Assembly: GCA_937911445.1 (NCBI GenBank)
Contig: CALDQY010000258.1
Span: 1-15,719 of the forward strand
DNA length: 15,719 nucleotides
Source of the DNA: an uncultured Rhodobiaceae bacterium
GTDB lineage: Archaea > Thermoplasmatota > Poseidoniia > Poseidoniales > Poseidoniaceae
Direction: 5' to 3'
Part shown: in pieces, positions 1 to 6,816 of the stretch
Position numbering within the stretch: the first letter of the stretch is position 1
Layout: each line of letters opens with the position of its first letter
Made by a program: the position numbers and the translations under genes
The notes under the pieces: model-generated
The model's database searches: none
The model's input: only the letters and a program-made list of their open reading frames with translations
Told to the model about the DNA's origin: nothing

Positions 1-1
1 C

Positions 2-580
2 TCTATAGAAATGGATCAAGAAGGTTTGAGCAGGCGACAAATGGTCGCTATCGAAGATGCGAAAACTGCACTTGAGTTGTCACTCATATCTCCGCTCGAA
101 GAAACATCGAAGGTCACCTTCCGTCATCTTGCCATGCTTGCACAAACAAAATCCAATGACGAAGATGTCTGGATTTCTCTTGGTCTCGCAGACAACGTCT
201 CTCAATCGATGATTGGCCGACTCGATCGGATGCGAACATGGACTCAATCTCGGCATTTCCCCGATGAACTACGCATTACCATTCTCGAAGAACCCGATGT
301 AGAGGCTGTCGGACGATTGGATGATGAGAATCTCGCCATCCTACCAACGCTCATTGAGGCTCTTGATGCATGTGAATGGAATACTCCGAGCATCCAATCA
401 ACGGTTTCAAACGCAGCGAAATCCCAAGACATGTCGCCACGTCATGCCTACAGAGCACTCTACCTCTGCATTATGGGTACGGAACGTGGGCCACGATTGC
501 CGACCATTCTTGCAGAACTCGATCAATCAACCATTGTGAACTTGCTACGTGCATGTCTTGAAGAAAGCGTAGAACCTTGA
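2..580 (+). CDS. lysK: Lysyl-tRNA synthetase class I, C-terminal part (partial at left edge)
   Basis: This is the 3' end of a gene whose reading frame is open to the left edge. The ATG at 11 is therefore probably an internal methionine rather than the start. The visible 190 or so residues are mostly helical. Near the C-terminus they carry a stretch reading SPRHAYRALYLCIMG followed by TERGPRLPTIL (about residues 138-165 from the ATG), then a final leucine-rich helix. This matches my knowledge of the anticodon-binding helical end of class I lysyl-tRNA synthetases, where a 'G-x-E/Q-RGPRL' motif precedes the last helix. The full enzyme (about 520 residues) attaches lysine to tRNA-Lys in the cytoplasm. 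The catalytic HIGH and KMSKS motifs would lie outside the window and cannot be checked. The end of a glutamyl-tRNA synthetase is a weaker alternative. Confidence 0.72.
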   Translation, partial: SIEMDQEGLSRRQMVAIEDAKTALELSLISPLEETSKVTFRHLAMLAQTKSNDEDVWISLGLADNVSQSMIGRLDRMRTWTQSRHFPDELRITILEEPDVEAVGRLDDENLAILPTLIEALDACEWNTPSIQSTVSNAAKSQDMSPRHAYRALYLCIMGTERGPRLPTILAELDQSTIVNLLRACLEESVEP

Positions 581-590
581 TGTTAGCACT

Positions 591-624
591 CTCTTGACCC
601 TAAGAGTTGAAAAGAGGTCGGACC
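591..624. promoter_or_regulatory. Short dyad symmetries upstream of the zinc-ribbon gene
   Basis: The 55-base gap between lysK and the zinc-ribbon gene contains two small inverted repeats: CTCTT-N6-AAGAG (591-606) and GGTC-G-GACC (616-624). Neither is followed by a T tract, and neither is long enough to call a terminator or operator with confidence. No good TATA element or Shine-Dalgarno sequence at the right distance is visible before the ATG at 636. Confidence 0.2.
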
Positions 625-635
625 ATCTCAATAAC

Positions 636-1847
636 ATGGCAGGCGTCTTTTGTCCGACGTGCGAAGCAGGTGTCGAAGCTGCAGCTAAGTTCTGTCTCTC
701 CTGTGGCCACGATTTGACAATTCAAGGTCCAATCACTTCAACGGGCCATGACTTGAACCAAATCAAGGAAGTGATTCGTCATCGAGAAGATCTCTCAATG
801 GCCGAAAAATTCGATATGATCGCTCGTGTCGAAGAGGGTGCGAATCCAATTACAATGGGTATCGCTGCTGCAGCAGATGATGGTGAACATTTCGACATTG
901 GTCAAGCGTTCGAAGGCGCAGGTGAAGATATTTCACCACTCAAGAAACATGAATTTGGACAATCACCTGCAGCCAATGCCGCCGTTCGTGCTGTCGTGAA
1001 AGGAACAACCGGATGGGACATGATCAAAGCAGGAACATTGGACATGTCCGATGGCATGTTTCGAGATGCTATGGACCATGGAATGGACGCATCGACACAC
1101 ATTCACGATGTGGCAAGTGGCGAGCATGAGGGAATTGATCCAGACGCCATGCGGGCCATTCCGGTCTTGAAGCCACCGAAGCGAAGTTTTTGTCCAAAAT
1201 GTGGCTCAGACATTCACAACAACACCATGTTGCAATGGAGGAAGTGGCGCGAATCATCATCCGATGTTGTTTCAATGCAAATGGAAGCTGCAATGGAAAC
1301 AGCACTCATTGAAGTTGCAAGTCATTACGTCAACGTGATTCAAGCGCTCAAGGATGAGCGCGATGACGCTGTCGCACGCGCTGCAAAAGCCGCTGCTGAT
1401 GGCAACGAAGATGCGCTCCGAGAGAAACTTGAGTCCGAAATCCGTGCTGAACTCGAAAAGGAATTCAAAGCAGATGGCAAATCGAAGTCCTCTGCAAAAT
1501 CTGAACCAAAGAAGAAAGCAGAGCCTAAGAAAACACAATCCAAAGCCAAGAGTAAGCCCAAGTCAGGTGGCCTCTTTGGTGCTAAGCGTCCAAAGAAGAC
1601 GTACGAGGGCGAGCCAGGAGGAAAGGCAGATTGGTTCCTTGAAGAAGCACTCGATACAGTCTACGACCCGCATGGCACCGGTAAAGCAGTGAAAGCGGCA
1701 ACCATTTTGGCTCGATCTTCCGATGGAAACGTACGTGTTCGAGATGTCGTACGAGCCTATGCACTCCAAGGCCGTGATGGAATAAGTGAACTTGCTTGGA
1801 CAAACCCAATCACGGAGTATCTGGTTGAAGCTTTCGATGCTTGCTAA
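636..1847 (+). CDS. Zinc-ribbon protein with coiled coil and lysine-rich linker, function unknown
   Basis: Not recognised as a named family. The ATG at 636 gives 403 residues and puts a zinc ribbon at the very N-terminus: Cys6-x2-Cys9 and Cys20-x2-Cys23, the usual double-CxxC ribbon. A second CPKCG pair (Cys186, Cys189) follows, but no partner CxxC is seen after it. Residues about 235-278 are rich in alternating charged residues and alanine and look like a coiled coil. Residues about 279-320 form a Lys/Ser/Pro linker. The last 80 or so residues look folded again. No membrane segment is evident, so it is probably cytoplasmic. An in-frame TTG at 594 would add 14 residues, but the ribbon begins right after the ATG, so I prefer 636. 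It follows the lysK end by 55 bases and may be cotranscribed. It ends one base from the convergent permease gene. Confidence 0.8.
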   Translation: MAGVFCPTCEAGVEAAAKFCLSCGHDLTIQGPITSTGHDLNQIKEVIRHREDLSMAEKFDMIARVEEGANPITMGIAAAADDGEHFDIGQAFEGAGEDISPLKKHEFGQSPAANAAVRAVVKGTTGWDMIKAGTLDMSDGMFRDAMDHGMDASTHIHDVASGEHEGIDPDAMRAIPVLKPPKRSFCPKCGSDIHNNTMLQWRKWRESSSDVVSMQMEAAMETALIEVASHYVNVIQALKDERDDAVARAAKAAADGNEDALREKLESEIRAELEKEFKADGKSKSSAKSEPKKKAEPKKTQSKAKSKPKSGGLFGAKRPKKTYEGEPGGKADWFLEEALDTVYDPHGTGKAVKAATILARSSDGNVRVRDVVRAYALQGRDGISELAWTNPITEYLVEAFDAC

Positions 1848-1848
1848 T

Positions 1849-2673
1849 TCACAGGAATTTCGAACACAAATCGAGAACATAACGAATCCCGATGACAAAC
1901 AATACTGCAACAAACAGTTGCATGATGCGCTGCTCAGATACTTTGGCAATACCGAATCGAGCACCGAGGTTTGCTGCGATAATGACGACGATTGGTAGGC
2001 TGATAATCAACCAAAGATTGGAAGCGAGCACATCGATTTGACGTTGTTCGAGTGCAACAAAATGTGTAAGAATCGAAATAGGTAGAACCACCATCATGAT
2101 GTGAAGGCTGGTGCCTATCGCTTTACGGGATTCTAGACCTCCGTATGTACGCAAAACAGGAACGTAAATTGCACCAGCTCCGATGGCTAAGACGGAAGAC
2201 AGGAGGCCTCCTGAAGCCACTCCAACTCGAAGTGGTAGCATGTTTGGTTCGCTGTTTTGTGTGGATTGATTCTTTTTTGAACGAAGCGTTTTGATGATTG
2301 CCCACGTCACAAATCCAAGGCTCAGCGTTTTGAAGAATACATCGAAGGAACCACTCAGTGATGCTACAACAACAACCCCGATGATTGCTCCAGGCAGTGC
2401 TCCAACAAGACTTTGCTTGAAACGCACATCTGAGACATGACCTTCTTTTCGATGACGAAGACCGGAACCCCAAGACACCGTTGCAGAAAGACCAAGAGAC
2501 ACGATCAGTAAAGCCCCATCAATCTCCCAGCCCAATCCATAGTGGAGCAAAGGAGCAAAGAGCAGACCTCCTCCTAATCCAAGTGGTGCAAAAAGAAATC
2601 CAATGAAACCGCTGCCAAGGAGAACCACAGCCATGGTCACAGCGTCCATGAGACGCCGATGTTCACTCAGCAT
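1849..2673 (-). CDS. TauE/SafE-family (DUF81) membrane permease
   Basis: A 274-residue, strongly hydrophobic protein with about eight predicted membrane segments. It shows the internal duplication typical of the TauE/SafE family: a glycine-rich first helix region (GFIGFLFAPLGLGGG, residues 22-36) and a related copy in the second half (GGLLSSVLAIGAGA, residues 155-168). The stretch KAIGTSLHIMM (184-194) matches the conserved second-half helix. Members are thought to move sulfite, sulfoacetate or other small organic anions across the cytoplasmic membrane; the substrate here cannot be read from sequence. Met9 is an alternative start, still ahead of the first membrane segment. The gene is divergent from lemA across a 59-base gap with palindromes, and convergent with the zinc-ribbon gene with a one-base gap. 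It appears to be a single-gene transcription unit. Confidence 0.88.
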   Translation of the reverse strand: MLSEHRRLMDAVTMAVVLLGSGFIGFLFAPLGLGGGLLFAPLLHYGLGWEIDGALLIVSLGLSATVSWGSGLRHRKEGHVSDVRFKQSLVGALPGAIIGVVVVASLSGSFDVFFKTLSLGFVTWAIIKTLRSKKNQSTQNSEPNMLPLRVGVASGGLLSSVLAIGAGAIYVPVLRTYGGLESRKAIGTSLHIMMVVLPISILTHFVALEQRQIDVLASNLWLIISLPIVVIIAANLGARFGIAKVSEQRIMQLFVAVLFVIGIRYVLDLCSKFL

Positions 2674-2698
2674 ATCATATCAACCCAATCGGTGGTAT

Positions 2699-2716
2699 AG
2701 GTTCAAATAGGAACCT
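2699..2716. promoter_or_regulatory. Perfect inverted repeat in the permease-lemA divergent promoter region
   Basis: AGGTTC (2699-2704) is separated by AAATAG from its exact reverse complement GAACCT (2711-2716). It lies in the middle of the 59-base gap between two divergent starts. The A/T spacer is centred about 26 bases before the lemA ATG. A CTATAC element on the minus strand, at 2695-2700 and overlapping the left arm, lies about 22-27 bases before the permease ATG. Both positions suit TATA elements of leaderless archaeal transcripts. A regulator bound here could control both genes. Operator function is inference. Confidence 0.4.
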
Positions 2717-2721
2717 CACAC

Positions 2722-2731
2722 GACTCGAGTC
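2722..2731. promoter_or_regulatory. Ten-base palindrome just before the lemA start
   Basis: GACTCGAGTC is a perfect palindrome with no spacer, ending one base before the lemA ATG. No Shine-Dalgarno sequence is visible in this stretch, which agrees with a leaderless or near-leaderless lemA transcript. It may be a second operator half for the same regulator or simply chance. Confidence 0.25.
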
Positions 2732-2732
2732 C

Positions 2733-3305
2733 ATGGACGCTCTCATGATTGGACTTATCGTTGGCGGATTTATCGCCTTAGTACTCATTATCTGGATTTT
2801 CAGCACGTGGAACCGCTTGGTACGCCTCGAAGAAAACGCAAACAAATCCTGGGCGGACATCGACGTACTGCTAAAGCAACGCTACGACATGATTCCAAAC
2901 CTTGTCAACATCGTCAAAGGATATGCAGAGCATGAGAGAGAAATTTTTGAGCAATTTGCTGTTGCACGACAAACAGCAGCTGGTGCTCTTGCTCAAGGCG
3001 ATGTCAAAGGCGTTGGAGCTGCTGAAGGCATTCTCTCCGGAATGCTCCCACGGATCAACATGGTCGCTGAACAATACCCTGACCTCAAGGCAGACACATC
3101 CTTTGTCAATCTCCAAAACCAGTTGGTTGCTCTTGAGAACCAACTCGCCGATCGACGTGAATTCTACAATGCATCTGCAACCAACTTCAACGCAGCCATC
3201 CAAATGATTCCAACCAACTTCGTTGCTGGCATGAAGGGGTGCGTACGCCGAGAATTGTTCGTTGTCGAAGGTGTTCAGCGAGAGAACGTTCAGATTTCCT
3301 TCTGA
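2733..3305 (+). CDS. lemA: LemA family membrane-anchored protein
   Basis: A 190-residue protein with the standard LemA layout. A single N-terminal membrane segment (about residues 4-24, rich in I/L/V/G) is followed by a helical domain beginning WNRLVRLEENANKSWADID. The family signature LLKQRYDMIPNLVN comes next (about 46-59). The C-terminal part holds YNASATNFNAAIQMIP, the counterpart of the usual YNxxVxxYNxxI signature. The domain is predicted to form a helical bundle beside the membrane; the biochemical role is not established in the family. The start at 2733 is chosen because it directly precedes the membrane helix; an ATG four codons later is possible. It heads a plus-strand run with the DHH gene 50 bases downstream and is divergent from the permease. 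Confidence 0.93.
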   Translation: MDALMIGLIVGGFIALVLIIWIFSTWNRLVRLEENANKSWADIDVLLKQRYDMIPNLVNIVKGYAEHEREIFEQFAVARQTAAGALAQGDVKGVGAAEGILSGMLPRINMVAEQYPDLKADTSFVNLQNQLVALENQLADRREFYNASATNFNAAIQMIPTNFVAGMKGCVRRELFVVEGVQRENVQISF

Positions 3306-3343
3306 ATACGAACATTCAAGTTTGAACCGCCTGATTCACAACC

Positions 3344-3349
3344 GAGGAG
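3344..3349 (+). promoter_or_regulatory. Shine-Dalgarno sequence of the DHH phosphoesterase gene
   Basis: GAGGAG lies six bases before the ATG at 3356, a normal distance. It is one of the few clear ribosome binding sites in the window and supports the chosen start. It also suggests that this gene is translated from a transcript with a leader, probably the lemA transcript. Confidence 0.6.
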
Positions 3350-3355
3350 CATCCA

Positions 3356-4765
3356 ATGTTCTTGGTGATTGGTCACAGCGATATCGCCGTTCAACTGGCG
3401 AAATGGTGCTCTGAGAGACGACCTACACGACTGATTGGTCTTGCTTCAATGCTTCAAATTGAAGATGAGATTGGTGACTGCGAAATCTTACCGTTGCCGC
3501 AACCAATGGCTGCTTCAGCGTTACCTGATGGCGGACAAAAACCAACTGCAGTCATTGTGATTGATGTCGATGTTCTCGAGGATGAACAAGCATTACCCAC
3601 ACTTCGTGAACGATGGCCAGGTACACCCATTCTGTGTGAAAAAACAGTTGGTGGCGATCTTGAGTCCGTCGATAAGATTGATGCAAATGACATCATCACT
3701 GCTGCGTACAAAGAAAAGGTTCGTGCTTGGGAGCGTCACGCAGGTGCGACGGTATTGGAATCGTACATACGACACCTTCCTGAACAATCCAACGTAGCCA
3801 TTTTTTGTCACGATAATCCCGACCCTGATGCTCTCTCTTCCGCTTTAGCCATGTACGAATTGGTCGCTTTCTTTGGCCATAAGCCGACCATTTACCATGG
3901 TGGAATGATTGAACATCAACAAAATCAAGCAATGGTTCGACTCTTGGAGATACCATTGAGGAGGATTCTTCTCGATTGGGAATTGGAAGATGTTCTCAAT
4001 GAAGCAGAGTGCATCATTACGGTCGATTTCCATCAGCCTGGAGCCAACAACATCCTCCCTCCAGACTGCGTGCCCCACATCATCATCGATCACCATACCT
4101 CGGACAAGGCAGTAACAGCAGATGTAGCCTTCCTGCGCCCAGAATACTCAGCAACTTCGTCGTTGATTGCAAACCTTCTCATGAACATGAGTTTGGAAAT
4201 GACACCTCGCTTGGCAACAGCACTATCGTTTGGTCTACGAACAGATACACTCTCATTCACTCGTTCCTTCAACCAAGTCGATCTGAGAGCACTCATGTGG
4301 CTAAATACATGGGTGGATGATGAATTGCTTCAATCCATACAGGCACCATTACGAAGTCCTGAAACCTTGGAATCGTATCGTGAAGCGTTAGCAACTATGG
4401 TGCAAAAGGATGGGCTTGTTCTCGCCCCAATCAAAAACTTGGTCCGTCGTGATGATCTTGCACAAGTCGCTGATTTTCTCTTTGCAACATCGAACACCGA
4501 TCTCGTGGTTGTTTACGGGATTCAGCGACAGAAGATGCTCTTATCGGCAAGAAGCCGCCGAGAACATCTCCACGTTGGTATGGCACTCTCGAAAGAATTC
4601 CCAAATGGACAGGCAGGTGGACATCGCGTTATGGCTGGTGGTCAAGTGCTTCTTTCAAATCTCGGATTTGAAGTTGGACACGAGCATGAGGAATCTCAAG
4701 AAGCGATACTCTCAGCCTTTACTGAACGCATGTTGGAGTTGTTTTCGCGAGGTGCTGAAGAATGA
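3356..4765 (+). CDS. DHH/DHHA1 phosphoesterase with N-terminal TrkA-N-like domain
   Basis: A 469-residue protein. Residues 1-120 look like a Rossmann-type TrkA-N domain (start FLVIGHSDIAVQLAKW; strand AVIVIDVDVL at 65-74), though the glycine motif is reduced to G-x-S rather than GxGxxG. Residues 145-300 form a DHH domain: motif I HDNPDPDA (152-159), motif II VDFHQ (223-227), the DHH triad (245-247) and a RTDT motif (295-298). These carry the residues that bind two metal ions in this superfamily. The C-terminal DHHA1 domain ends with GQAGGH (418-423). Members hydrolyse short oligonucleotides, cyclic dinucleotides or related phosphodiesters in the cytoplasm; this fusion is typical of archaea and its substrate is not settled. 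The stop overlaps the traB start by ATGA. Confidence 0.92.
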   Translation: MFLVIGHSDIAVQLAKWCSERRPTRLIGLASMLQIEDEIGDCEILPLPQPMAASALPDGGQKPTAVIVIDVDVLEDEQALPTLRERWPGTPILCEKTVGGDLESVDKIDANDIITAAYKEKVRAWERHAGATVLESYIRHLPEQSNVAIFCHDNPDPDALSSALAMYELVAFFGHKPTIYHGGMIEHQQNQAMVRLLEIPLRRILLDWELEDVLNEAECIITVDFHQPGANNILPPDCVPHIIIDHHTSDKAVTADVAFLRPEYSATSSLIANLLMNMSLEMTPRLATALSFGLRTDTLSFTRSFNQVDLRALMWLNTWVDDELLQSIQAPLRSPETLESYREALATMVQKDGLVLAPIKNLVRRDDLAQVADFLFATSNTDLVVVYGIQRQKMLLSARSRREHLHVGMALSKEFPNGQAGGHRVMAGGQVLLSNLGFEVGHEHEESQEAILSAFTERMLELFSRGAEE

Positions 4766-5931
4766 GTACCTCCTCACCGTACATCGATATCTCCCCCACC
4801 CTCCGTTTGCTGGGTACGGCTCACGTGGCGACAGCCTCAGTCGAAGCGGTCAAGGAACAAATTGAAACCTATCAACCAAAAATCGTTGGGGTCGAGTTGT
4901 GTAAGACCCGCCATGATGCACTAGTGGAGGGCCGACGTCTCGACAAAGAAGGTCTACGCAGAGTCATCAAAGAAGGCAAAGCTCCAATGGTTCTGATGCA
5001 AGCCATGCTGAGTGCTGAACAGCGCCGCCTTGGTCTGAACGAAGGTCAGGAACCAGGTGCAGAATTATTGGCTGCTGTTGAAACTGCCAGAACTGCAGGC
5101 ATTGATGTAGCGTTGGTCGACAGAGACATCCAAGTCACGATGCGCAGAGCTTGGAAGAAAATGAAATGGCGAGAACGCTTCCGATTGCTCTTCTCACTTT
5201 TTGGAGATGATGAAGAACTCGAAGAGGACTTTGACCTCGATGAGTTGCTCACTGATTCGGATCTCTTATCGACCATGATGGAAGACTTGAAAGAATTCTC
5301 ACAAGGTGCTGGAGAGGCCTTAATCGATGAGCGTGACCGATACATTGCTGAAAAAATCATGCAATCGAAAACTGAAGAGAAGATGCTGGTCGTGGTTGGA
5401 GCAGGTCATTTGAAAGGAATTGAACGAGCGTTAAACCCCTACAATCCGCTATCAGCTGAAGAATTCGAATCCATTTCGACAGTTCCTAAGAAAGGAATCG
5501 TCGGCAAAGTGCTACCATTTGCGATTCCGTTGATTGTCATGGGGCTCGTTGGATTTGCATTGTTCAACAACAATGAGGTTGATTACGTCAAGATGCTCAC
5601 AGTTTGGACACTGTTCAACGCCATCTTCGCTGCGATTGGTTGTATTCTCGCTCGTGGCCACCCTCTGGCTATTCTAACAGCAGCCCTCGCGAGTCCAATC
5701 ACATCACTGAATCCGGCACTTGCAGCTGGATGGTTTGCTGGGTACGTACAGTTGCGTATATCTGAACCGACAACTGAAGATTTGCAACAATTCCTCAAAG
5801 GCACATCCATTGGAGGATTCTGGAGTAATCGAGCAGGTCGTGTACTTCTTGTTACTGCTCTAACAAATCTTGGCAGCATGCTTGGCGCATGGTTTGCAGC
5901 GGCTGGATTCATCGGCGGCGGCATCACTTAG
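4762..5931 (+). CDS. TraB/PrgY family membrane protein
   Basis: A 389-residue protein of the TraB (pheromone shutdown-like) family. The soluble part (1-240) has the family hallmarks: GTAHV (18-22), GVELC with its conserved glutamate (43-47), ALIDERDRYIAEKI (186-199) and GAGHLKG (213-219). These place it in the Tiki/TraB/ChaN-like fold, in which His and Glu residues form a suspected metal-dependent peptidase-type site. The C-terminal 140 residues contain about four membrane segments (about 248-268, 276-296, 302-330 and 360-388). An acidic insert lies at 149-168. The start overlaps the upstream stop (ATGA), implying translational coupling to the DHH phosphoesterase. The gene runs four bases into the convergent folP. 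The cellular role in archaea is unknown. Confidence 0.92.
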   Translation: MSTSSPYIDISPTLRLLGTAHVATASVEAVKEQIETYQPKIVGVELCKTRHDALVEGRRLDKEGLRRVIKEGKAPMVLMQAMLSAEQRRLGLNEGQEPGAELLAAVETARTAGIDVALVDRDIQVTMRRAWKKMKWRERFRLLFSLFGDDEELEEDFDLDELLTDSDLLSTMMEDLKEFSQGAGEALIDERDRYIAEKIMQSKTEEKMLVVVGAGHLKGIERALNPYNPLSAEEFESISTVPKKGIVGKVLPFAIPLIVMGLVGFALFNNNEVDYVKMLTVWTLFNAIFAAIGCILARGHPLAILTAALASPITSLNPALAAGWFAGYVQLRISEPTTEDLQQFLKGTSIGGFWSNRAGRVLLVTALTNLGSMLGAWFAAAGFIGGGIT

Positions 5932-6791
5932 TCCAACGCTCGTAACACGTTCAACAGGTCTGAATGAGCTCGTACATCATGCACGCGTAACCAATCAATC
6001 CCAACATCATGGGCATAAGCAGCAACACCAAGTGTTCCAAACAACCGATCTTCACTCGCTGATTGACCTGTCAATTGACCAATCATTGACTTTCGTGAAA
6101 CACCCCACAAGATGGGAAAATCGTGTTCTCCACGAAGCGTTTCCCAACCTTTGAGCAAATCGATGTTGTGATAGAGAGTCTTTCCAAAACCGATTCCTGG
6201 ATCCAGACAGATACGATTCGGTTCATGTCCCGCATCGACGAGTTGCTGCGCTGTAGTGAGAAGTTCGGATGAAATTTCTTTGACAACATCACGATACGAA
6301 GGGTTAGCCTGCATCGTCTTTGGTTCTCCGAGCATGTGCATGATGCATACTGGAACGTTTCGATCCAAAACCAAATCCATCATGCCTTGTGAACGCAAAC
6401 CAGAGACATCGTTGATGATGGTTGCACCGGCATCCAACGCTTCTCGAGCAACTTCATGGTTTCTCGTATCGATGGACAAAGGAATGGACGGATCTGCATT
6501 GCGTAGAGCCTTGATGATTGGTAGAACCCTTGACAACTCCTGTTCTATAGAAACTGGTTCAGATCCGGGACGCGTACTTTCGCCACCAATATCGATAATA
6601 CCTGCTCCTTCTGTAATCATGGCCAAACCATTCTCCAGCGCTTCCTCGATGCTGTGCTGGCGAGAGGGCCCATGAAATGAATCAGGCGTGATGTTGAGAA
6701 TACCCATAAGACCTGGCCCTGAGAGAACACGGCGGAAGGAAAAAGGTGCCAAGGCATCAGCCATGAACTGTTCCAGTAAGGATGGATTCAT
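5928..6791 (-). CDS. folP: Dihydropteroate synthase
   Basis: A 287-residue TIM-barrel enzyme that joins p-aminobenzoate to hydroxymethyl-dihydropterin diphosphate to give dihydropteroate, a folate precursor. All key motifs of the classical bacterial-type enzyme are present: MGILNITPDSF (29-39), DIGGESTRPG (67-76), DTR (108-110), ND (127-128), DPGIGFGK (197-204), SRKS (232-235) and RVHDV (269-273). They bind the pterin, diphosphate and metal. Length is normal. Two starts are possible: the ATG at 6791, or Met10 (ATG at 6764), which would leave 19 residues before the MGILN motif, close to the bacterial norm. A GAGG lies four bases before the 6791 start. The gene appears to stand alone on this strand, with no other folate gene nearby. 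Confidence 0.95.
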   Translation of the reverse strand: MNPSLLEQFMADALAPFSFRRVLSGPGLMGILNITPDSFHGPSRQHSIEEALENGLAMITEGAGIIDIGGESTRPGSEPVSIEQELSRVLPIIKALRNADPSIPLSIDTRNHEVAREALDAGATIINDVSGLRSQGMMDLVLDRNVPVCIMHMLGEPKTMQANPSYRDVVKEISSELLTTAQQLVDAGHEPNRICLDPGIGFGKTLYHNIDLLKGWETLRGEHDFPILWGVSRKSMIGQLTGQSASEDRLFGTLGVAAYAHDVGIDWLRVHDVRAHSDLLNVLRALD

Positions 6792-6801
6792 AAGGCCTCA
6801 T
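6757..6801 (-). other. Possible 14-codon leader ORF overlapping the folP start
   Basis: On the minus strand, GGAGG (6809-6813) lies seven bases before an ATG at 6801 that is out of frame with folP. It opens a 14-codon reading frame (MRPYESILTGTVHG) whose TGA stop lies four bases after the A of folP Met10. The ribosome binding site is better than the one in front of the annotated folP ATG. It may be a leader peptide coupled to folP translation from Met10, or chance. Confidence 0.25.
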
Positions 6802-6816
6802 GCCCAAGCCTCCTGC

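Noticed and set aside
594..635. TTG at 594 as the start of the zinc-ribbon gene
   Set aside because: The 14 added residues look unstructured and the ATG at 636 directly precedes the ribbon, although neither start has a convincing ribosome binding site.
1563..1964. A 133-residue minus-strand frame across the zinc-ribbon/permease junction
   Set aside because: It overlaps the zinc-ribbon gene and the end of the permease in another frame; its composition is that of a shadow frame.
3316..3327. TTCAA-GT-TTGAA inverted repeat between lemA and the DHH gene as a terminator
   Set aside because: The arms are only five bases, A/T-rich and not followed by a T tract; the next gene has a ribosome binding site that fits readthrough from lemA.
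4410..4865. A 151-residue plus-strand frame across the DHH/traB junction
   Set aside because: It is in another frame of two genes whose conserved motifs are intact; it has no family features.
6256..6675. A 139-residue plus-strand frame inside folP
   Set aside because: It is the antisense of the conserved folP core; Ser/Met-rich and motif-free.
6688..6816. Earlier start (6688) for the 208-residue membrane protein
   Set aside because: It would overlap folP by over 100 bases, and the added residues are basic and antisense-like.
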